This document shows positions 13,523 to 26,118 of a DNA stretch of 64,000 nt, piece by piece. Positions within the stretch are counted from its first letter, which is position 1. Every line of letters begins with the position of its first letter. The position numbers and the translations under genes were made by a program. This stretch comes from Mycteria americana (lineage: Eukaryota; Chordata; Aves; Ciconiiformes; Ciconiidae): NCBI RefSeq assembly GCF_035582795.1, contig NC_134370.1:52439501-52503500 (forward strand), written 5' to 3'. The notes beneath the pieces are model-generated. The model saw only the letters and a list, made by a program, of their open reading frames with translations, ran no database searches and was not told where the DNA came from.

Positions 13523-16500
13523 TCTGAATGCTTTCAGAGCATAAAGGAAAGAAATCCCATGTTCTTTCCAAGCCTGTGGAACATCATAGCTGTTGTAAAT
13601 AGGCCAGTCCCAGAGGGAGCACACATGTTCCAAATGGGAGGAGCTTATTTGCTGCATCATTTTAGCATGTTTGATTTATCAGTAACTAATGGAAAGTTGA
13701 CAGGGACCTCGAGCAGAATAATTCAGTGTGTCATAAGACCAAGATTTGGCATCAAAAATGTTTTACTTATGGTGTATTCATATGGTGAGAACATAGCCAA
13801 GTTGTTAGTATTAATGCAATCCATCCTAATTCCTTTTTGTAAGATGCATTATTAATCTGCTGTTATTAAACAAGGAGTTTAAAGTGGTTAGGACAAAGAG
13901 TAGGACAAGGAGACAAAATAAATTTGAAAATTGCACCATTCGGAGCAAGAACTTAGAGGTTGAACAGAATTGCTTCCATTTAGCAATGAGGCTGATGTAC
14001 TTGCTTGGGTTTTCAGGTAATTTTGGGGGTAGAGAATATTGTCTGGGCAGTCCTAGTGACTGTCTGGGTTTTGGTGATATTAACTAAATTTGCAGTGTTC
14101 TATGCTGGTTTGCTGAGGAAGTGAGGCTTACAAGGCCATGTTTTGTGCCTGTCTTCTTCTCTCAATCAACCCAAGCAATGTTGAATGTTTTGGCCAGCTT
14201 CAGTCAAACTTGAGAGGAATAAAAGTCCTCTTGCTACTGACTTCCGTATTTTTCAAAGTGTTTTATTAAATATTTTCTTAAAACGTGGGCTGGATAGAAA
14301 AGACAGGCTCAAAATAGACACTTCTTGAAGGAAAGGCAGTCTGAACTCAAGCACTGTTCATTTTGTGTGGCAGCAGCAAGCCAGTCAGTCAGTGGGTGCA
14401 TCCTCTGACAAGTCAGCAGGCGGCTTGCTATTTCCTCTGCTCTTGTTGGGCAGGCTATCATACAGGAAATGGGAAGGGAGGGCTGTTCAGGCAGGTATAG
14501 TTTAGGGAACAAAGGACATTATCTGTAGGGAATCAGGTAAATATATTGCAGTGCTTACACTACGATACGCTTTTCGGTGCTGTTCTGTGTTAGCCATTCC
14601 CACTGAGATCAATGGGAGCTGTATTGTGGACTAAAAGGATAAGAGCATAAAGAACAGTGATGTACAATCTTGAAAAGCCTCTGTGTCCAGAGAGCGCTCC
14701 CTGAGTGCTAGCACTAATAAATAGCTCCTTACAGAACTTGCAGAATAAAATCCTAGTACTGCTCCCACCAAGGTCATGGAGAGGGCTTATAAGAACAGAT
14801 TAAAGTTGTCATTGTGTCAGGGTCTGATGCTGCAGTATTTAAGAAAACACTTGATTCGCGATATTTTGGCAGATCTTTCTGGCTGTTGATTTTCCAGTGA
14901 TTGTGTGTTAATTACACAGTTTCAGCAAGTAAAAGTTGAAATGCAAACACCCAAGAATAGTCTGAATCATTTGTTTTACACAATTGTATATGCTGCTTTG
15001 CGTTGTTTGGTGACTCCCAAGGAACAGATAAGTAGATGGCACCTTATTGCCTAGAGTTTTGAATTGTCCACAGAGACATGTGATTTTATTTTGAAAAGAA
15101 AACAAAATTGATCACATTTTCATGCCCATTTGCTTGAGCCTAATGTGCGTGATGCTTTCTGTGCACATAGTAGATACTTGCATACATAATTTAGCAGCGT
15201 AGGAACTTTGTATATGAACTTCTGCTTGGCGGTCTTGCTCTGCATGACTAAAATGAGACCATTTCTGCTGGGTTGAAATAAGGAGTGCACAAAGGATATT
15301 TTGGTAGGTTGCTAAAGCGATTAGTGTTTGTTCAGTCATTTTATTATAGTTAATGCAATAATTTAGGGGGTTTTCCCTCCATACAGACAGTATGAGTCAA
15401 TCATAATTCCTTCAGAGTCAAGAGAAGGTTTAGGCAGAATGAATAAATATTTGTAAGAAAGAGGTTTTCTCTTTTCAAATTTACAATTACTATTTACTAT
15501 TGCAAACAGAGAAAGGGTATGGTGTATGGTGTAGCATGCTTGGAAGAGTGGAACATTTTCTAAGGCCCAGGGAGAGGCCAGGGTCTGGAGCTTCTGCGAG
15601 ATAAATTAGCCTCTCTGAAGACTTGTGCTGCTACAGCACAGGCTTTTCTGGTGCATGAATTACCTGAGCTAACACAAAACAAATGATCAAAACACTGCTC
15701 AAGGTCTGCAGCGCAAGGGGCAGCTCAGGCTTTCTTCTCAGCTGACGCTGTGAAGAAGTGGACAGGCATGATTTGCTTCCCCCACTCCAGGGAGAAAGGC
15801 TTTTACCATTGCTGTTCTGAGAGATACAAGGAATTCCACCTCATGGCAGGATACTCCGAGGATCCAGGCTTATATAATGATGCTTGCTGGTTTTCTATGA
15901 GATCAGTTCCCAGCCTTCCTAATAGGTATTTCCAGAGCTAAAGTGGATGAATACTGACAGCTTCTGCTTTGTATCCTCAAAAGCTGAAGGAGAAGACAAT
16001 GCTGAAAATAGTACTTAACTCTGTGCTGTTGACCTCCTACCCAACTGTGCCACATCCACATTCACAGAACCATAACCTCCCTGACTTGCATTGAGAACTA
16101 AGGAACGCATTGTTACTGACCCAAATTCATCCCATTGAGTTTCTTTGCAGCAGCATTTGACCCCAAAACTGTCCTTTTAAGCAGTATCTCTTTACTTCGA
16201 AAGAAAAAAAAATCACCCAGAGCTTGATCATGAAGAAACAGTTTGGGGTTTGGGGCTGCTTTATTTAGTTGTAGGAACTGACAAAGGAGAATGCTGAGGA
16301 AAATAGAAAAATGTCGAGGGATTTTCAATATTTTGAACAAAAGAAAAAGCAGCACTTAGATAGATATATACAGCCCTTACTGCAAAGGGAGGGCTAATGA
16401 ATGATCGAGTGCTAGATGTCTCATGTGTTTTCTTCTTTTCTAATGTTGTGGGTGGCTATATGATCTGATGTCTCAGTCAGAGACTCTGTGGTCTGACAGG

Positions 16501-16820
16501 GCTTTACTTCACTTTAGAAATGTATTTTGTTTTATAATTTATGCCTGTGACCAGTTAGGAGAAAAATGTTGTTCTCTGATACACAACGTGGACACATCAA
16601 TTGCAGATAAAGAAAGTGGACCAGTTTCATAGAATTTGAGTGCTACAGGCAGAACTGGGTTTATTTTCCAGTGGAGAGCCTTCATCTGAACATGCAGTAG
16701 GTGCCCCTGGTGATTCCTGTGCGATGACTTCAAAACAGCCTGATCTTGAACTCAAAAGCAAGGCTCTGGAAGATGAGCCAGTGGTTTCAAAAGGCATGTC
16801 CCAAACCATCTTACAGTAAT

Positions 16821-16889
16821 GGGATTTATAATATGTAACTATATATAGGCAGTAATAAATTTGTAGTATGTAACTATGTGTAGACAATG
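16821..16889 (+). repeat. Imperfect 35-bp tandem duplication
   Basis: Two diverged copies share 'atgtaacta' and 'tagacaat'-like words at a spacing of 35 bases, the shared core starting at 16833 and 16868. A small old duplication with no evident function. Confidence 0.55.
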
Positions 16890-18324
16890 GAGTTTACTGT
16901 TAATCGTCCCTCACTGAGTTCACTGAATGGGTGAGGCAGAGAATAAGGTAATTTCCAGAGTAGTCAACCCCTGCCTGATTCCAGCTGGTGGTGTCCATTC
17001 TCTGGCTTGTGCTGACCAGTGCTGGCTGTATGGGGGCAGAGCAGGGGTTTCAGTCCTCTTGAGCTGCGCTGCTCCTCTCTGGACTTGCTGTCTGTCCTAT
17101 TGGGACATAACCAGTCCTATGGCTCTGATTTAGCTAAATCCTCGCTGGATTGTTTGGGGCTGCTGGCATCCATGGGTGAATGCCTACACCATCACCAGGG
17201 CAGCAACTGGGAGAAAAGAGTCTGTGTATATGTACTGTATGGCAGCGGGGCCAGCAAGCCTATTCCTACTGAAATAGATTATACTAACAAGATGGGCTTT
17301 CGCTGATAGGACTTATGGTGTAAGTTCCCTGTGAAGACACCACCAACTTTAATACCAGTGTAACTATGCTTTCTTGGGATTTTGCCTGCACACAAATGCT
17401 ACAGAAAATTAACAAATCCTTCACCCCATTACATCAAATCTAACAAACATTGCTACGATGCAGACGTGACCTAATACTGTCAGGTTTGATGTCATTAGTG
17501 AAATTCCATCACAGGAATTCATCCACCAACTCTTTTAGTGCTGCATTCAGAAGAAAATCCAGTATTAATAACTGATGGTTTTATCAAAAGTCTCACAGTG
17601 CCTGATGCTTTACTTATCAATTCTGGAGAACTGAATACTGGAGAATCTCTAATGTTTGATTTGTTGTTTGAAAAGGAGGGAGGGAGTATATTTGAGGTCT
17701 TACTGATGAGATAAAAACTGGATAATGTGGTTTTGATGCAAAAGGAATTGACAAATTCCTCACCATTGAGAAAATGGAGTCAAAGCACAGAAAAGAGAAT
17801 TTCTCGAAACTTTCTAGTTTTATCTCAAAAGTATTTAGGACTGTGATTTTGTTAATATTTAGATAGATTAGTCCACAGCTTGGAAAGAAGTACCCTATCA
17901 GTCCTAAAAATGGATTCTGAGCTGTCCTTTCTTCCTCCAAGCACTCAAAAAAAAAAAAATTGTTGAAGGCAGAAAGGAACATAGGACCAAATATTTTGGG
18001 TTTGGTCCTTCCTTGGCCAGTTCTTTTGTCACTGGGGGAAAAAAAAGGTTTCTGGCTTATGGTCTGAAAGCACTAGACTAACAGTTGAGGAAAAAATGAA
18101 AAAGAATGTGGACATTTTCCAAAGTTTTCAGAGTTGCCCATGACCATGCGGCATTAAGGCACCTGTGTACATACCATATATGACCTACCATATCCACTGA
18201 CTGATTGTGACCCCAAACTGAGAGAAAGGTAAATTACTTACCTTAGAAAACCATCTGAATGTTCTGAAAAACCTTGATGGTGAAACCCTTGCTCTGTTTA
18301 ATTCACTAGTAAGTTTCTGTGGAT

Positions 18325-18364
18325 TTTAATGCAATCAAAATTTTGAATTTAATGCAATCAAAAT
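18325..18364 (+). repeat. Two exact 17-bp copies, 23-bp period
   Basis: The word 'tttaatgcaatcaaaat' occurs identically at 18325-18341 and 18348-18364. Such identity suggests a recent slippage duplication or a doubled binding site. The word contains a CAATCAAA (TCF/homeodomain-like) core. Confidence 0.7.
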
Positions 18365-20249
18365 CCTGAAACCCATACTGACCATATAAGGCATTTGCAA
18401 GCAAGACTCATGCGAGCCGTGCTGTGAACTAGAGGACTGTATGAGTGATAGATGAGAAAACTCAGCAGTGGTAAGGCAAGCAAGAAGGGATAAGCTCTTC
18501 CTTCCCTGTAGAATTGTCTGTTATAGGAGTTGTAGGTCTTCCTCTGACATACACAGTACCTGTCATTTTCCAGGAGAAAACACTGGTGCCAGTCTTGCAA
18601 ATCATGAATGGCTGAAAATTATTTACTTAAAAAATACATCCTTTGGCTAGCAGGGGAAGCAGCTCAATGTGGTCCAGCTTGTCCCCGTGTACATTCAGGA
18701 GTATGTCTGCTTCTCAGACCCTCCAGGTACACCTGACCCTTCTAGGTCTAGCAGAGATGAGGAAGCTGTAGCTTAATAAAGAAATGAACATGACTATTAA
18801 CAACTTTCTGCAGGTGTAAAAATCATAAATGTGTGCTTTCGTACCTGTTAGAATTTCACTCTAACTCTGTTAGAGTTTTCATAGCCACCAACAAAACAGC
18901 AATTCAGAGCCCAATTACATGTAACAGGGATCAACCCTCTCTTGATCCTCTTCCCTGTTCTCCAGAGAACTTCCTTAACCTGGAAATTACGAGGGTTAAT
19001 TATGAAATTATCTTCAGCAACGGCTCAAGTACATCAAGCACAAATTGAGAGGAAGCAGGAACTGTTTGTGTGTTTGTGGTCTCTTTCAGCAGGTCCGTGC
19101 AGGCCTAATACCATCCTTCTGCTCTGTGTGTGAGCAGTTTTATCACTGGTCTAAATAGCCCCACCCTGTGATAAGCTAAGGAGAGGCAAGAGCACAGGGA
19201 GAGATGGTGCAAGCCATGTTTCCATGGGTCCCGCACTCCAGTGTGAAAGGCCCGGGGAGCTATCCATCCCCCGTTAGCCCAAGGGGAGGGATGTCTCCAG
19301 AGGACAAAGCAATAACATTGTTTAAAGGCCCCGGGATGCTGAGTGCACCTTTCAGCTTCTCAGCACTCTGCTGCCACGAACCTGCATCATTAAGCTGAGG
19401 AGTTACAAGTGAAATTTGCCAGCCAGAGCCACAAAGACTACACAGGAGAGAAATACAGGGAGAGGTGGAGAGAATCAGATGGTGATATTGCTCTGGTTGG
19501 TAGAAAGCGGCGTGGAAGAGGTGGGCTTGTGGTTGTTTGAAGAGATGGTTGCCATCTGCGGCTGAAAGTGGAGCATTGTCTTCCCTGCTCCGAAAGAGGT
19601 GCTTCGTCCACCTTGATATCCTGCAGCAGAGTTTCCTGTCTGACCTAACATTGACCTAACCTTTAAAGCAGCTATTTTTGGCCAGAGCTGGATGACATGG
19701 TGTGCTTTCATGTTCAGAAATTCCAAAACAGAGGCTTTGGTGTCTTTTTGCTTATTTCATTTGAGTTTATATTTGTTTCATGCTTAATTGGTAGTGCAGT
19801 GGCACTGCTGATAGTAGGAATAAAAGTGCCCCGTAATTAGTAGCTTAGACTCTTAAAACATGGAACTAATGTGTGGGCCTGCTCAAGGGAGCAGCCTCGG
19901 GAGCAAGAGTTCCTGAATCCTTCAGCAGGCACTAGACATACCAGCAGTTTTTAAAGGCTGAGAAGGCACCTCATGGCCCTGAAACCAGGGCAGCTGGGCA
20001 TGCCTAGGAGTAGAACCAGGTCCATGTTTTGGGCTCAGTCCCTCCTTACTTATCTATTGTCTATTCAGTAGCCATTAAAGCAAGCAAGGAGGATGGAAGC
20101 TGTAGCCACCCAGAGTGCCTTGATTTCATCATTGGGAAAAATGCCTACAGGTGAATGCCTACAAGCAAGCCCCGTATGTGTAGGTGGTGTGCACTGCCCG
20201 TGGTTGTGGTAGCTGGGGGAGCGGAAATGCTGAGCATTTTCCTGTGGTG

Positions 20250-20400
20250 TAAGATTAGCCTTGGCTATAATGTCTCTCTAAGGAGCTACTCTAATTAATG
20301 CAAAATACGCTAGTTACTACTTAATAAATACCAAGGCCCTTCTAAATAGCGCAAAATGAAGAGCCCTTATTTAGTAGTAACTACAGCTGAGGTACAAGTT
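20250..20400. promoter_or_regulatory. Possible conserved element with large inverted repeat
   Basis: An AT-rich block carries a 'ctaattaatgcaaaat' word (homeodomain plus octamer-like) and an inverted repeat with 16-17 base arms at 20311-20327 and 20367-20383. There is one mismatch in the arms and a 39-base loop. It lies at the downstream (3') edge of the FOXB1-centred domain. Enhancer function is inferred from composition and position only. Confidence 0.4.
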
Positions 20401-20689
20401 AACCTTTCAAGCACTTCGGTGCTTCCTAGCAATGGCCATGTTAGGGAGATGTGAGGGAGCAGAAGGCGAGGCCCTCCCTGCGTGCTGGAGTGCTCTGCCC
20501 TGCTCGGGCTGCCTCAGTGCTAAGGCCCCCGGCAGAGGAAGGATGGCAGAAAAGGTACCTTCACATAAAAATGCTGCCAAAGGAAGGGCAGGGTCACCTA
20601 GTCCTTATGCAGCAGTTAGCACTCCTCCGGGCTGACCTTCTCTGAAAACAGCAGCCGTTTCTCTGCCGTCTTCGTTGCTTGCTGCCCAG

Positions 20690-21130
20690 TTAGGCACCGG
20701 CACAGATGAACGAGAGGGAAACGCCGGCTGTCTCCGGGCCTCGGCGGGTCTGAGCGCCCTGGGGCAGACGGCGGAGCCAGGTCGTTGTTTTGGGTGTCTC
20801 TCCTAGGAGCCTGGAGGAGCCCCGCGCCCTGGCTTAGCCCGGCAGCGGGGCGCGGCCGCCCAGCGGTGCGGCGCGGCGCGGCGCGGGGCCCGGCCTTGCC
20901 TACGGGCGTCGCCGGGGCGAGGCCGGCGCGGGGTAAAGCGGGGGGTGTCCTCCGCTCTCCCGCCGCCCGCGGGCCCGGCCCCAGCCCCAGCCCCGCGCAG
21001 CACGGCAGCCCTCCGCGTGTGCGCAGTGCCCTTAGCGCGGTGGGACGGCAGGCCGCGGAGTGCAGCCGGGCAGGAGCACTTTGCCCAGGCGTCCCGTGAA
21101 AGGGCTGCGATTCTCATGGCAGGTTGGGCA
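20690..21130. promoter_or_regulatory. CpG island, about 5 kb beyond the FOXB1 3' end
   Basis: Dense CpG and high GC, including an uninterrupted run of GGCGC units near 20868-20886. The flanks are AT-rich, so the boundaries are sharp to the eye. Open frames of up to 126 codons on both strands are by-products of the composition. The island may be a promoter or part of a Polycomb-type CpG domain. No TATA box or splice pattern decides between these. Confidence 0.6.
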
Positions 21131-22379
21131 AAGGGCGGATGATTCCTCATTTTCTCTTTGTAAATAAAAACGTTACCTTCCAAACTGTACTGTGGCTCGG
21201 CTTGATAAATCTGGAGCCTTTATTTTTTTGTTGTATTGTATTGTATTGTATTTTTTCCAAGCAAGGGTGCCAGTGCAACTCGCCCTGTAGCGCAAACGGA
21301 CCCAGAAAGAGAGAGGAAGATAAAATGAATTTAAATTCCAAAGGGGTTTCAGTGCTGGTTTCCTAGTCCCCGAGTCAGCAATGTGTTTGTGAAAATTCAG
21401 CCTTTTTGTCCCTTAGAAAAAAGGGCTAAATCTACATCGGTGGCCCAGTCTAGGTTTGCTATTCTTTGCATTTTCTATTCAAGTGAATGAGAGTGAATGA
21501 AGTGGCCTGGGACCCTTTATTTGATCTACTCAATTGCATAAAGTGACAGAATTCTAATATATTTGTTTAATGCTCTTCAATGGGGCTTTCACTTTCTAGC
21601 TTGCAAATGAAGCCTCGATCTGCAAAGTTTTGTCCTTTTTTTTCTTTCCACCTTTTTTTTTTCTTGGCAGAGAGACCATATTTCATAACTTGGGCCACGG
21701 TTTGAAGTGATTTCGAGAGGAGTTTTAGACTCGAAAAGTGGGAAATAAAGAAACAGATGTGAAGTTATTGTAAATTCTTATAGTGGGCTCTGGGGCTATT
21801 GTAAACCCACTGCAGGCGGTCCAAAGCCTCTCTTTTTCATGCTGTAATTGAAACATATTAATTAGATAATTTGTTGTTAGTTTAAAAGAAACAAATACAG
21901 TCCCTCCAAGGCTTCACAGCCTCGGTTTCTTTTTGTTAATAAAAACAAGACAAAACACAAAAAAACCAACCCACAAAGTGACGTTTATATTAAGATTCCG
22001 AGATAACTCGGCACTGAAGTTGATGAAGCTGCTAAGTTTTTTCTTCCTTTCCCAAGGACCACTTTTGAAGAAAGGCTGGCTCATAAAACTCCCTCGCAGG
22101 GGTCGCCGGGGAGTTCTTTTCTCCCTACCTGGCACAGACCGCCCTTCCCCGCAAGGCGCGGTCCGAGAGAAAATAAATATTCTGGGTGAGAAAGAGTTGG
22201 CTTTCTTCAATAGAGGATTCAGTCTTGTGGGGTGGTGTCTTGTCACACGTCGAGGGGAAAGAAAACAACACACAAAAAAAGAAAAAAGAAATATCCCGAC
22301 GAGAAAGGATTCACATACCATGCACTGACATGAAGCAAAAACCGAGTCGCCAAGCACGACTGGGTTCGCGGGCTTACCT
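21131..22379. other. Non-coding spacer with homeodomain-rich patch
   Basis: AT-rich sequence between two CpG-rich blocks. It includes a (TTGTA)4 tract at 21231-21252 and, near 21850-21875, the words ATTAATTAGATAAT, which are typical homeodomain targets. The patch looks like a conserved non-coding element. Open frames of 131 and 162 codons on opposite strands at 21914-22402 overlap each other and have no recognisable domain. Confidence 0.45.
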
Positions 22380-22860
22380 TGCACGGCCGAGCTCAAACTC
22401 ATCCTCCGGAAGAAGAGAGCTTTTGCCTAGAATGAACGGTCTCTTCGCGTCAAGTACGCCTACCTTATAACGTCTCGCTGGCAAATAAAATAAAAAATAA
22501 AGACACCCCCCCCCAGACCCCCACGAAACGTCTAAACGCGGCGGAGAGCTCGGTCCCCCCTTCGCCCCTTCCCTCCGCGCTGTTGTCTCTCGCTGTTCTA
22601 TTTCAGATCTGTGTTTATTGACATTGGACTTGAGCCATTGGGGAGATTTAACAAGTCAAAGCAGTAATTCAAGCGACGCGCTGAGCCGCGTATTTGTTTG
22701 AAATAAGCATCGCAATGTTTAGGGGAGCGGGGCGCGGGCAGAGATGCGCGTATGAGCGCGGCGCCGGCCCCGGGGGCTGCGCGCTGGCGGCCGCGGCGCG
22801 GCCGCGGGTGGCGAGGGGGTCCTCGGGCTTGGGCAGTCTCGGGCAATCGCAGGGATAAAG
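22380..22860. promoter_or_regulatory. CpG-rich block
   Basis: CpG-rich sequence, densest at 22730-22830, with a C9 run at 22506-22514. A short AT-rich segment (22600-22660) divides it. It is probably part of the CpG domain downstream of FOXB1. No transcript structure can be deduced. Confidence 0.5.
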
Positions 22861-24683
22861 AGGAAAATGGCACTTTAGAAGTTCGGTTGCGAGCCTTACT
22901 GTCGGATTTTGTAGCGGGGAGGCTAGTGCACCTTTTGAAAATATTTTGCTTTGGGGCGTGATCTTTTCGGATCGTTATCTCCGCTGATTACTAGATAGTT
23001 TAAAAAAGACCCTGAAAGTGCAGCTTCATCTTCTTAGCTGAGCTCGGATTTCATCTTTGAGGATTTGTTCTGACTGCTAGATCTTAAAAAAAAAAAAAAG
23101 AAAGGAAGGAGAAAAAGAGTCCTCCTCGTCTAAAAATGTAGGTCATCGCTTGTTTAGGAAAAGTTTGTCGAGTTATGTGTCCATTGATCTGGTGATGAGT
23201 TTTGAATGCTTTCTTTAGCTGATCGTGTTGATATAATCGTGGGTTGGACTTGATGAATGAGTTCAGTTGTCCCCCATCTGACAAGCTTTAGCAGCTTCAT
23301 GCATTTTAATCAGCCCAATGATTCATGTATTTTCCACCTTTTTTCTGTGTGTGGGATCCGTTCTCTTTAAAAAAATGGTCGCAACTGGATTAATTACCCT
23401 CTGCATTAATCTTAAAACTTTTGCAAGGACCTTGCGGTGTGTAATAAGGAAATGGGGATGTCACTTGCGCTGTTTATGGTCCAGAAATTCAGAGAGAGAT
23501 CAGGCAGGGACAAAACCTCTGTAACATCATTGCCGTAGAATGAGGGAATCCTGTCGGTTCATTAGAATACAATGTCGTTTTCTTACTAATAAGCCTTTAA
23601 GTATTTGGTTGTCTCGTAACTGCGCTCTTGGCGCAGACTGCCTCATCTCTGAGACACTTATTTTCTAATTTCACTAGATTGCTTCTATCATTTTCAACAG
23701 TTGCAGAATCCTTGTCAAATCCCTAAAAGAATTGGAGAACCCCACTGGAACGTCCCCAGAATCCAGTTTTCATTGTAACTACTTTGCCCTTACTTTCTAA
23801 AAGGGACTGTGTATTGGCTTACAGAAAAACGGGTACAATTTTAAGTGTTACAGTTTGCAACCTACCGTTTTTGGAAAGTGTGAGCAATAGAGATGGAGAA
23901 ATTATAGCGGTGATTGGTGTAAGTGCAGTGCTTGAAGCGGTTTAAAGGACAGGTAAAAGGGTACAATAGCTCACTTTTACTCGAAAGAGATTTGGAGATG
24001 CCACTTGTGAGAAAAACCACAACTGACAAAAATTCCGTATTCTCAGTCTTTAAAGGTAACTAATTCTTTAAAGATTTTTATGTTTCCTCTATATTGCAGA
24101 AGCTCGCTAATTTTTATACTTTTTAGAGAAAATTTAACTGGGAGTATGTAGGTGATACGCATACATACACACAGGCAGAAATGTAATATGTGTTTAGATT
24201 CAGTATAAGTGTATAGGGCACAACTGCATATATGTGTGTGCATGCATATAGGTATAAAACCCACAGAACAGACCTCTGTATGTTATGTCTTCGATAAACC
24301 GGCGATAATGACAATTTTATCTAACATGTTATGGTATGTTAATAACTATATTTATAGTAACCTCCCATGAAAAGGCTGCTTAGATTATCCAAATATTGGA
24401 ATAACGTCATTCCTTTTTCATGAACTAATGCTTTTACTTTTCTCGTGTAAACTCTTTAAAAAGACAAATAAGAAACTAAATCTGCATTTACATATTTTAA
24501 TGAGAAAATATTATTTGGACGACTAGGTTCATAATTTAACGTAGACACTTTTTTAACCTTTGTCTTAAAACACACATGCTGGGAACAAGAACACCAATAT
24601 TTAAAATGCCATGCTTATTCTGTACAGGGAAAAAAAGTTAAAAGGAAATGTCTTTACAGTTTCAAGAGACACTAATGCCGTTT
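22861..24683. promoter_or_regulatory. Non-coding, likely enhancer-type conserved sequence
   Basis: AT-rich, repeat-poor DNA just beyond the likely 3' end of FOXB1. Words such as 'ggattaattaccc' and 'gcattaatc' (near 23390-23410) and 'tccaaatattgg' with 'aataacgtcatt' (near 24390-24412) match homeodomain, SRF-like and CRE-like sites. A/T runs are at 23085-23098. No open frame has protein character. I judge parts of it to be conserved regulatory DNA; an alignment would be needed to fix blocks. Confidence 0.4.
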
Positions 24684-24713
24684 GGGGGGGGGGGGGGTGT
24701 CTTTTTTTTTTTT
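24684..24713 (+). repeat. G14 run followed by T12 run
   Basis: Fourteen G at 24684-24697, then TGTC, then twelve T at 24702-24713. Homopolymers of this length are prone to slippage and to sequencing error, so the exact lengths are uncertain. Confidence 0.85.
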
Positions 24714-24998
24714 CTTAACTTAAGCAGTTCACAACAGAACAACAGTTCAGTTTCCAGCAAACTACCTAAAACTAGAAAGGAGTATATCAAACAAAAGTGC
24801 ATTTTACACATTTTATAATCATTCCTATACACAAACATTTACAGTTTCCCTAGCCCCCTCTCTCTTGTCTGCAAAGCTCCAGCAGAAATCAGGATGACCT
24901 CCACAGTTTGTACCTGCTGTTGTGTTACTTCTCCACGTTTTGCCAGTGACTTGAGCAGCTTCTCTTAAGCTATGCCGGGTTGTGTGCTTGGTAACAGG

Positions 24999-25010
24999 TT
25001 TATTTTTATT
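24999..25010 (-). terminator. Candidate FOXB1 polyadenylation signals
   Basis: On the minus strand, AATAAA occurs at 25010-25005 and again at 25004-24999, inside an A/T tract that continues as a TTA trinucleotide repeat to about 25028. They lie about 1.1 kb beyond the FOXB1 stop codon. Used as the 3' end, with the coding region and leader they would give a transcript of about 2.3-2.7 kb. The tract could also be chance, and sites further on are possible (an ATTAAA near 24495 on the minus strand). Confidence 0.35.
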
Positions 25011-25269
25011 ATTATTATTGTTATTGTTTGTTTTTAAGCTATGGAATAAATAGCTACAACATTTAAAAAGCAAAGAAACCCTCAGCTCCCCAAACCTTCA
25101 GGTTAATCGGAAGTTAACAGACAAATCAACTTCTCTTTCTCTTCCACCTGAAAACTACAGTAAACATCCACGTTACAACAGGTACTGCACAGGGGACCTC
25201 ACCTGATTTACAGTACAGATGCAAGTTCAGTATTTACATGAAAACAGGCGCTTTGTAAACAATATCGGT

Positions 25270-25530
25270 ATGGAGTGAGTGAAGGGGTGCCTTTCCGTTG
25301 CACGGCGTCCTGCTCCCGCCCCGCGCCGCCCCGCGGCCCCGGCCGCAGGCGGGGAGCCACAGCCGGCAGGGCCGGGCCGCCCGCCGCCCTCCTGCTCGCC
25401 CGCCGCCTCCCTTACCTGCGGGGCCCTGGCTGCCAGCGCCCCGCTCCTTCTTAGGGGCGACTGAGCCTGCAGGTCCCGCAGCCTTGCCCCCGCGGGAATC
25501 CTGCCCTTGGCGTAACAACGAGACACGCAC
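25270..25530. promoter_or_regulatory. CpG island in the FOXB1 3' region
   Basis: A dense CpG block of about 260 bases within the probable 3' UTR. It is separated from the FOXB1 coding island by less CpG-dense sequence, and a plus-strand TATATAAA sits 150 bases past its upper end. It may serve an antisense promoter or simply be part of the CpG domain. Confidence 0.5.
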
Positions 25531-25685
25531 AGGCGGACACGCACACGCACCCACACAAAGGACACGAGCACTTTGCGGCGTTTCCAAGATCCAAGCGTTT
25601 GCTGCGTGGAGGCTGGAAACGTCGCTGCTCTCATGCAGTGAGGCTGCAGCCATTTCACACCGTTTATGGTTTTGAAGATCGGTCC

Positions 25686-25693
25686 TATATAAA
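25686..25693 (+). promoter_or_regulatory. Candidate TATA box antisense to FOXB1
   Basis: A TATATAAA word on the plus strand lies in otherwise GC-rich sequence, just downstream of a CpG-dense block. A transcript starting about 30 bases later would run into the FOXB1 coding exon in antisense. No donor site or transcript evidence was identified, so promoter activity is only a possibility. Confidence 0.25.
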
Positions 25694-26118
25694 CCCCTGC
25701 TCTTCCCCAGACAAAGGAAGGGGAAGAGGCATCGCCGGGCCGGACTTGCCTGGTCCCCGGCAAATCGAAGATGCCTGAAGTACTTTTGGAAAACTAGTGA
25801 TGCATATGGCAGTTCCTACCGGGCGGGGAGGGGGGCGGGCCGGGTCGGTTCGTTTTGCCTCAGAAGAGCGGAAAACAAAGTTCAGAACCAGGAAAGAAGC
25901 CGAGACGCTTAGGAGGGCACGGCTGAAGGGGCGAAACAGAAAGGCAGCTCACGCAAACGGCAAACCTCAGTTTCCCGCGGGGAGTTGTCTCTGCTTTCGA
26001 GGAAAAGAGAAGAGAGGAGGGAGGAAAGAAGCGGAAGGAGGGAGAGAAGGGGAGGGAGGAGAGCTCCGAGGAAACTTTGGGAGAAGGGGGACGGCGGAGT
26101 CCGTGCGGGCGGCCCGGG

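Larger units (their letters stand above)
13523..20249. other. Intergenic, small duplications only
   Basis: AT-rich non-coding DNA with no gene-like open frame; the longest are about 98-121 codons without protein character. Two short local duplications (near 16821 and 18325) are listed separately. A 'cactgagatcaatggga' word at 14601 resembles a fragment common in sauropsid dispersed repeats, but it is too short to classify. Confidence 0.45.
25011..26118 (-). other. Probable FOXB1 3' untranslated region
   Basis: This is the sequence immediately after the FOXB1 stop. Its first part, on the minus strand, is pyrimidine-rich (25980-26100). It then crosses a CpG-rich segment at 25270-25530 and ends in AT-rich DNA with ATTTAC and ATTTACA words. 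No open frame on the minus strand continues the FOXB1 protein. The extent is inferred from candidate AATAAA signals near 25.0 kb. Confidence 0.4.

Noticed and set aside
14596..14620. 'cactgagatcaatggga' word as a dispersed repeat copy (similar at 46653)
   Set aside because: Resembles a fragment seen in old sauropsid repeats, but too short and isolated to annotate as a mobile element.
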